From: Halorussus salinus
GTDB lineage: Archaea; Halobacteriota; Halobacteria; Halobacteriales; Haladaptataceae
DNA length: 64,000 nt
Reading direction: 5' to 3'
Assembly: GCF_004765815.2 (NCBI RefSeq)
Contig: NZ_ML974127.1
Span: 203,259-267,258 of the forward strand
Below, in pieces: positions 59,287 through 64,000 of this stretch. The notes beneath the pieces are model-generated. The model was not told the origin of the DNA, did no database searches, and saw only the letters and a program-made list of their open reading frames with translations. The position numbers and the translations under genes were made by a program. Numbering within the stretch: the stretch's first letter is position 1; every line of letters begins with the position of its first letter.

Positions 59287-60330
59287 ATGCCACGAAAATA
59301 CCAGAATTTCCCGAAGACCGAGATGGCCGACGGAACCTACCGCATCGCAGAGCCAGTCAACCAGACCGACGACGCCGTCCGCATCGAGGCCGGATGGTTC
59401 GACACCGAAGACGACATCGAGGGCGAGTGGGAGGAGCCAATCGGTGCTATCATCCGCAACGACCTGACCGGCGGGATGGAGTTGACCGAGGGAACCGGCA
59501 CGCTCCCGCGACAGCAGGCCGTCGAGAACCTCTCGAACGCGACGACGGACGGCGAACCGGTCGTCGCCGGAGAGGCAGAGGCCGAGGCGCTCATCGACTA
59601 CTTCGCGAAGAAGGACGTGCTGGAACTCGACGACAAGAGCAACGACGTGGTGTTGCTCAAAGACCCCAACGAGGTGTCGGGGAAGATGGTCCTCAACTGG
59701 GCGGCCGCGATGGCCGCCTGCGTCGACAAGATAGACGAGACGATGGACCGCTTCGAGCGGGCCAAAGAGAAGCTCCAGAAGCACATGGAGAACGTCGACG
59801 CCAACCCCCAGCGCACCGAGGAGCTGATGAAAGAGAAGGCCCAAGAGCTGATGGCGCTGGGCGAGGGGTCGGGCTTCCCCGACCGGAGCGACCTCTCCGA
59901 GCAGGCCCAACAGAAGTACGACATCCTGCGCGAGGACTTCATCTACTACAAGAAGCTCAACGAGGCCGGACAGGAGAACGTCTCGACCGCCCAGCAGGGC
60001 GTCGACCAGATAGCCAACATCATCCAGAAGCTGGAGGGTGCCCGCGAGATTCTCGACCAGAAGCAGGGACAGGTTCGGACGCGGGCGCTCAAGGAGCGCG
60101 TCTTCCCCGAGAGCGAGGTCAACATCGCGATGAACATGGGCGAACTCGTCACCAGCCTCGCTGGCGTCGGAAGCATCGAAGAGGAGGCCGAGAGCATGTC
60201 CGAGGACGACGTGGAGGCCGCCGTGACCGACGTTCTCGGCGACGCCCAGAACATCGAGGGCGCGCTCGAAGACACGCTCGGCGACGACGCCGAGGCCCAA
60301 GAGGGGCAGGCCAACGAGTTCACCAGATAG
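59287..60330 (+). CDS. Coiled-coil protein with acidic tail, AAA+ operon
   Basis: 347 aa, soluble. Residues 1-120 are beta-rich (DAVRIEAGWFDTEDDIEGEW, PIGAIIRNDLTGGMELTEGT); 135-290 are helical with heptad-like sequence (IDETMDRFERAKEKLQKHME, EELMKEKAQELMALGEG, QQGVDQIANIIQKLEGAREI); 300-347 are acidic and probably flexible (IEEEAESMSEDDVEAAVTDV). A helical core with an acidic C-terminal tail is also seen in filament proteins remodelled by AAA+ ATPases. The next gene starts 1 nt after its stop. No family recognised. Confidence 0.75.
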   Translation: MPRKYQNFPKTEMADGTYRIAEPVNQTDDAVRIEAGWFDTEDDIEGEWEEPIGAIIRNDLTGGMELTEGTGTLPRQQAVENLSNATTDGEPVVAGEAEAEALIDYFAKKDVLELDDKSNDVVLLKDPNEVSGKMVLNWAAAMAACVDKIDETMDRFERAKEKLQKHMENVDANPQRTEELMKEKAQELMALGEGSGFPDRSDLSEQAQQKYDILREDFIYYKKLNEAGQENVSTAQQGVDQIANIIQKLEGAREILDQKQGQVRTRALKERVFPESEVNIAMNMGELVTSLAGVGSIEEEAESMSEDDVEAAVTDVLGDAQNIEGALEDTLGDDAEAQEGQANEFTR

Positions 60331-60331
60331 C

Positions 60332-60973
60332 ATGCAGGCCCAGTCGCTCCTCGGTAGCGCCCGCCTCGTCGACCGCCGACTCGACGACCTGCTGTCGGCG
60401 ACACTCCTCGCGGACGACCCCACGGCGTGGAACCACGCCGCCGTCGTCCGCGCGACGCTGACCGACGTGGCCGAACAACTGCGCGCGGGTGCGCCGTTCC
60501 CGACGGGCGACCCCGCCGCGGCCGACGAGTCGCTGTTCGACGTGTTGGGCGTGGTCGCCGAGTGCGAGCGGGCGACGCCCGAACGCGTCGCGGCGGCCAT
60601 CGACGGCGGCGAGACCGCCCTCGACAGACTCCGTGCGGCCGACCGCGTCGAGGTCGCGGGGTCGCGGCTGGTCGTCCCGCTCGACCGGGATTCGGCGGGG
60701 AGCAACTGGTTGGTCGTGCTGGAGTACCTTCACGAGTCGGTCGCCGACCTCGCCGCGAAGGCGAGTCGGGTCCACAGCCGAGTGGTCGTGGACGGGGCCG
60801 ACCCCGCGCTGGTGGACGCGTGGGACTCCGTGACCGAGCGACTCGACGCGCTCGAAACGGTCCTAGACGAGACGACAGCTAACGGTCGGTACGCCGAGCG
60901 GAGCGTCGCCGCGGGCGAGACGCCCGAGACGTTCGTCGCGTGGACGGCCGACCAGTTCCGGAGCCAACAATGA
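60332..60973 (+). CDS. Small helical protein, AAA+ operon
   Basis: 213 aa, almost all helical. LLGSARLVDRRLDDLLSATL at the start, a winged-helix-like middle (VVAECERATPERVAAAIDGG, LDRLRAADRVEVAGSRLVVP) and VLEYLHESVADLAAKASRVH near 135. Stop overlaps the AAA+ ATG (ATGA). Its tight placement suggests a stable partner or adaptor of the ATPase. No family recognised. Confidence 0.75.
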   Translation: MQAQSLLGSARLVDRRLDDLLSATLLADDPTAWNHAAVVRATLTDVAEQLRAGAPFPTGDPAAADESLFDVLGVVAECERATPERVAAAIDGGETALDRLRAADRVEVAGSRLVVPLDRDSAGSNWLVVLEYLHESVADLAAKASRVHSRVVVDGADPALVDAWDSVTERLDALETVLDETTANGRYAERSVAAGETPETFVAWTADQFRSQQ

Positions 60974-62682
60974 ACAAGACGAACCTACAACCGATAACCA
61001 ACGAGAGCCAACCGACCTCGCACGTCAAAGTCGGCGAGAGCCGAGTCAAATCGTCGGAGATCGTCCGACTCGAACACCGCGGCATCGACGCGTTCTTCTA
61101 CGCCAAACCGGTCGAGGACTTCGTCGGCGGCATCGGCAACAAGGTCAAGTTCCACGGGAACGTCGCCAAACTCTTCGGCGGCATCGACTTCTCGTCGCCG
61201 TTCTACGTGGACGCGAAGGTGAGCAAGCGCGACGTGGAGGCCGCTCGCCGCGTCGAACTCCGCGTCCGGGGCGCGCCCGAGGAGCAGATAGCCCAGTTCA
61301 TGCGCGACAGCGAGTATCTGGTCCACAACATGGAGGAGGTCGTCAGCAACGGCGACGACCTCGTGCCGGTGCAGGTGTACTCGATGGAGCCGTCGGGCTA
61401 CCGGACCCTGCGCGTGACCGACGAGACCGAAATCGAGTTCGTCTCCCGGTCGGACGTACAGGACCGGAGTCCCGACGCGCCCGGCGGGTCCGGCGGTGGC
61501 GGCGGGTCCGGCGGCGGTCCCGGCGGCGCGGGCGACGACAGCGAGAACGACGTGGACATCGACGTGACGCCAAAGAAGCCGACCAAGAGCTTCGAGGAGG
61601 ACGTGGCCGGACTCGACACGGTCAAGCAGACCGCCCGGACGATGCTGGCGATGTTCGACCCCCAGAAACAGGAGCAGGTCGAACGCCTCTACGGCGAGGG
61701 GTTCGCCTCGCGGGGCGGGAGCATGCTCCTGTACGGGCCGCCGGGGTGTGGGAAGACGCTCGTCTCGGAGGCCATCGCCCACGAGGCGAAAAACGAGACC
61801 GACATCGAAGACGAGTACGGCGACGTGAAGTTCCTCGAAGTGAAGGGCGGGGACGTGCTGTCGCGGTATCCCGGCGAGTCCGAGCGCCGCATCGAGGCCG
61901 TCTTCGACCAAGCCCATCAGGTCGCCCAAGACGGCTTCGCGGTCCTCTTCTTCGACGAGGTGGAGACGCTGATTCCCGACCGGAGCGACGACAGCCTCCA
62001 GCGCCACGAGCGGTCGCTGACCAACGCCTTCTTGCAGGAGATGAACGACATCGAGGACAATCTGCTGGTCATCGGCGCGACCAACATGCCCTTCACCATC
62101 GACCCGGCCGCGACGCGGCGCTTCCCCATCCAGCAGTTCATCCCGCAACCCGACGCCGCGGTCATGTCGCAGGTCTGGGAGGTCAACCTCCGGGACCTGC
62201 CCAACGCCGACGAGATAGACTTCCAGCGACTCGGCGAGGAGTCCGTCGGCTACACCCCCGCGGAAATCGCCGACCGGGTGCTGGGTAGCGACCTCCAGCG
62301 GGAGTTCGTCGAGAGCGTGGTCCACGACGACCGCGAGGCCATCACGCCCGACACCGACTACCTCCTGTCGTGGCTGGACGACACCGAACCGAAGACCGTC
62401 CGCCAGTACGTCTCCAGCGTCCGCGAGCAGTTGGACGACTTGGAGGGGTACCCCGAGATGCAACGCTACGTCGAGGAGCAGGCCGAGGAACACGGCATCT
62501 CGCTCGGGAACGGCGGCGGCGGACTCGGCGACCTCCTCGCGTCGGCGGCGGGCGGCGGAAGCGACAGCGACGCCGAGAGCGAGGGAGACGCCAGCGAGGG
62601 CGGTGGCGATACCGGTAATGCCGGTGGCGACGACGCTCCCGGCGCGCTCCCCGAGGGTCGCGCCGGAGGAGGCGACTCGTGA
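60970..62682 (+). CDS. AAA+ ATPase with CDC48-like N-domain and Vps4-like core
   Basis: 570 aa, one AAA+ domain. Residues 15-170 resemble a CDC48 N-domain: the part VPVQVYSMEPSGYRTLRVTD plus ETEIEF matches the second subdomain. A Gly/Ser linker (about 178-197) follows. Core: Walker A GPPGCGKT 256-263, pore loop DVLSRYPGESERR, Walker B FFDEVE with Asp329-Glu330, sensor VIGATNMPFTIDPAATRRF, small-domain GYTPAEIADRVLG. The RRF arginines and aromatic pore loop are like those of Vps4/katanin. C-terminus is acidic and disordered. Probably unfolds or disassembles the product of a neighbouring gene. Confidence 0.88.
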   Translation: MNKTNLQPITNESQPTSHVKVGESRVKSSEIVRLEHRGIDAFFYAKPVEDFVGGIGNKVKFHGNVAKLFGGIDFSSPFYVDAKVSKRDVEAARRVELRVRGAPEEQIAQFMRDSEYLVHNMEEVVSNGDDLVPVQVYSMEPSGYRTLRVTDETEIEFVSRSDVQDRSPDAPGGSGGGGGSGGGPGGAGDDSENDVDIDVTPKKPTKSFEEDVAGLDTVKQTARTMLAMFDPQKQEQVERLYGEGFASRGGSMLLYGPPGCGKTLVSEAIAHEAKNETDIEDEYGDVKFLEVKGGDVLSRYPGESERRIEAVFDQAHQVAQDGFAVLFFDEVETLIPDRSDDSLQRHERSLTNAFLQEMNDIEDNLLVIGATNMPFTIDPAATRRFPIQQFIPQPDAAVMSQVWEVNLRDLPNADEIDFQRLGEESVGYTPAEIADRVLGSDLQREFVESVVHDDREAITPDTDYLLSWLDDTEPKTVRQYVSSVREQLDDLEGYPEMQRYVEEQAEEHGISLGNGGGGLGDLLASAAGGGSDSDAESEGDASEGGGDTGNAGGDDAPGALPEGRAGGGDS

Positions 62683-64000
62683 GCGACCCCGGTCCGACGG
62701 GCGGGTACGCCCCGACCGAATCGTTCGAGTCGGGCCGGGTCACCGCGGTCTCGGCCGACGCCGACCGGGTGGTGTTGGGGACCGACGCCGGGACCGTCGA
62801 AATCGTCGCGGCCGACGGCCGGACCACCGTGGACTTCGAGGCACCGATAGCCGACCTCGCGGTCGGCAACCGGGTGTACGCGCTGGCCGACGGGAGCGTC
62901 GCCGCGCTCTCGACCGGCGGAACGCGCGTCTGGTCGGTCGAACTCCCGGAAGCGAGCGAACTCGCCGCGCTCCCGGAGGCCGACGTGCTGGGCGTCGTGA
63001 CCGACGACGACCGACTCGTCGGGTTCGACGGCGAGACCGGCGGACAGGAGTTCGACGTGGACCGGCCCCACGCCGACGTAACCGGCGACCCCGGCTTCTT
63101 CGGGACCGACGGCGCGTTCGTCCTCGTGGCGTGGTCGTTCCTCGCGGTCCGGAACTTGGACGGGAGCGAGCGGTTCGACGAGAACTTGGACGGTGCCATC
63201 GAGTCGGCGGGCATCGTGGACGACACCATCGTCGTCTCGCTCAAGGACGAGCGCGTCGTCGGCGTGGACCTGACGACCGGCGAGAAGCAGTGGGAGCGGG
63301 AACTCGCGGTCGCCGACCTCCCCGACCGAGGAGACGACGCCCTGCTGTTCACCGCCGAGGAACAACTCGTCTCGCTGGAAGCAGACGGCACGTACGCCCC
63401 GGTCGCGGACCTCCCGAGCGGCGACGTGTACCCGACCAGCGACGGCGACCTGTTCTGCGTGGTCGCGGACGGCACCATCGCGGTGTACTCCTCGACCGCC
63501 GGTCCGGACGCCCTCGGCTTCGCGGTCGAGGAGGACCGACTCGTTCGGGGCGAGACCGACGCCGTGACCCTCCGAGTACGGAACCGAGGCGACCGGCCGG
63601 TCGCGGCCCCGCTCCGCGTCGTCGGCGACGGCGCGGCCCTCGACCGGGCGTCGTGGACCGCAGACCTCGCGCCCGGCGAGTCGGCGACGCGCTCGCTCGC
63701 GGTCGAATCCATGGGAACCGACGACACCGCCGCGCTGGCCGTCGAGTCGGAGGGCGACCTCCTCGGGTCGCTGTCGCTCCCCGTGGAATCGCCGCCCGGC
63801 GCGTCGCTCGCCGCGGATGTCTCGCTCGACGCCGTGACCGACGGCGCGGCCGCGCTCACGGTTACGGTCGAAAACGAGGGCGACGCGCCAGCGACCCACG
63901 TCTCGGTGTCGCCCGGCGACGTGAAGTTGGGACGACTCGCGCCCGGCGAGTCGGCCGCCGCGGACCTCGAACTCCCCTTCGAGGAGGGCACCGCCGTCCC
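62679..64000 (+). CDS. PQQ-like beta-propeller with CARDB-like domains, 3' cut by window
   Basis: At least 440 aa, still open at the window edge. GTG start at 62679 overlaps the AAA+ stop (GTGA). No signal peptide, so cytoplasmic. Residues 15-280 are repeated propeller strands: VTAVSADADRVVLGTDAGTV, LVGFDGETGGQEFDV, ERVVGVDLTTGEKQWEREL (the PQQ/outer-membrane-assembly type repeat). From about 285, Ig-like repeats follow: DAVTLRVRNRGDRPVAAPL, LAPGESATRSLAVES, AALTVTVENEGDAPATHVSV. Likely a scaffold for the other products of the operon. Confidence 0.8.
   Translation, partial: MSDPGPTGGYAPTESFESGRVTAVSADADRVVLGTDAGTVEIVAADGRTTVDFEAPIADLAVGNRVYALADGSVAALSTGGTRVWSVELPEASELAALPEADVLGVVTDDDRLVGFDGETGGQEFDVDRPHADVTGDPGFFGTDGAFVLVAWSFLAVRNLDGSERFDENLDGAIESAGIVDDTIVVSLKDERVVGVDLTTGEKQWERELAVADLPDRGDDALLFTAEEQLVSLEADGTYAPVADLPSGDVYPTSDGDLFCVVADGTIAVYSSTAGPDALGFAVEEDRLVRGETDAVTLRVRNRGDRPVAAPLRVVGDGAALDRASWTADLAPGESATRSLAVESMGTDDTAALAVESEGDLLGSLSLPVESPPGASLAADVSLDAVTDGAAALTVTVENEGDAPATHVSVSPGDVKLGRLAPGESAAADLELPFEEGTAV

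Overview
The window is chromosomal DNA of a haloarchaeon (class Halobacteria). The base composition is very GC-rich, the proteins are strongly acidic, secretion signals are mostly Tat lipoboxes, and many start codons sit 25-30 nt behind a TATA-like box, as expected for leaderless mRNAs. Marker genes fit this: Orc1/Cdc6, ribosomal protein uL16 (L10e), archaeal type II GAPDH, a ferredoxin with an N-terminal J-like domain, and a tRNA-Phe.

1-11.8 kb is an iron-acquisition island. It holds the end of a siderophore synthetase of the IucA/IucC type, five paralogous Tat-exported iron-siderophore binding lipoproteins, one aldo/keto reductase, and a single FecCD permease/ATPase pair. Each binding-protein gene carries the same 16-bp palindrome TTTAGGNNNNCCTAAA ending exactly 4 nt before its start codon, which points to one DtxR/IdeR-like iron regulon. 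12-32.7 kb is a mixed membrane and metal region: a PadR-like regulator with glutamate dehydrogenase, a KhtT/KefB-like K+/H+ antiporter pair, a cytochrome oxidase subunit I with a small membrane partner, an MFS carrier, a metal-site permease, a DUF2182 protein, a DUF389 operon, a CopZ chaperone, and four paralogs of one uncharacterised beta-propeller family. 33-35.4 kb is a repeat-rich locus around an orc1/cdc6 gene and is a candidate replication origin.

35.4-41.2 kb holds an ABC export pair, an HNH endonuclease that looks like a modification-dependent restriction enzyme, two microproteins, and tRNA-Phe followed by T-arm duplications and an orphan gene (probable integration scar). 41.3-55.8 kb is mostly housekeeping: ferredoxin, cold-shock protein, rhomboid protease, uL16, ATP-grasp ligase, an M29-like peptidase, GAPDH, Hsp20 and two isoaspartyl methyltransferase homologues. 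A hairpin-rich element with its own promoter lies at 48.0-48.2 kb. 55.8-58 kb has a HerA-like ATPase and a twin FluC/CrcB fluoride channel.

58.1-64 kb is the most unusual part: a tightly coupled operon of a tandem winged-helix-like protein, a coiled-coil protein with acidic tail, a small helical protein, an AAA+ ATPase with a CDC48-like N-domain and a Vps4-like ATPase core, and a beta-propeller protein that runs off the window. I know of no described function for this set. Short tandem repeats of 15-75 bp recur across the window, both in-frame inside N-termini and between genes.
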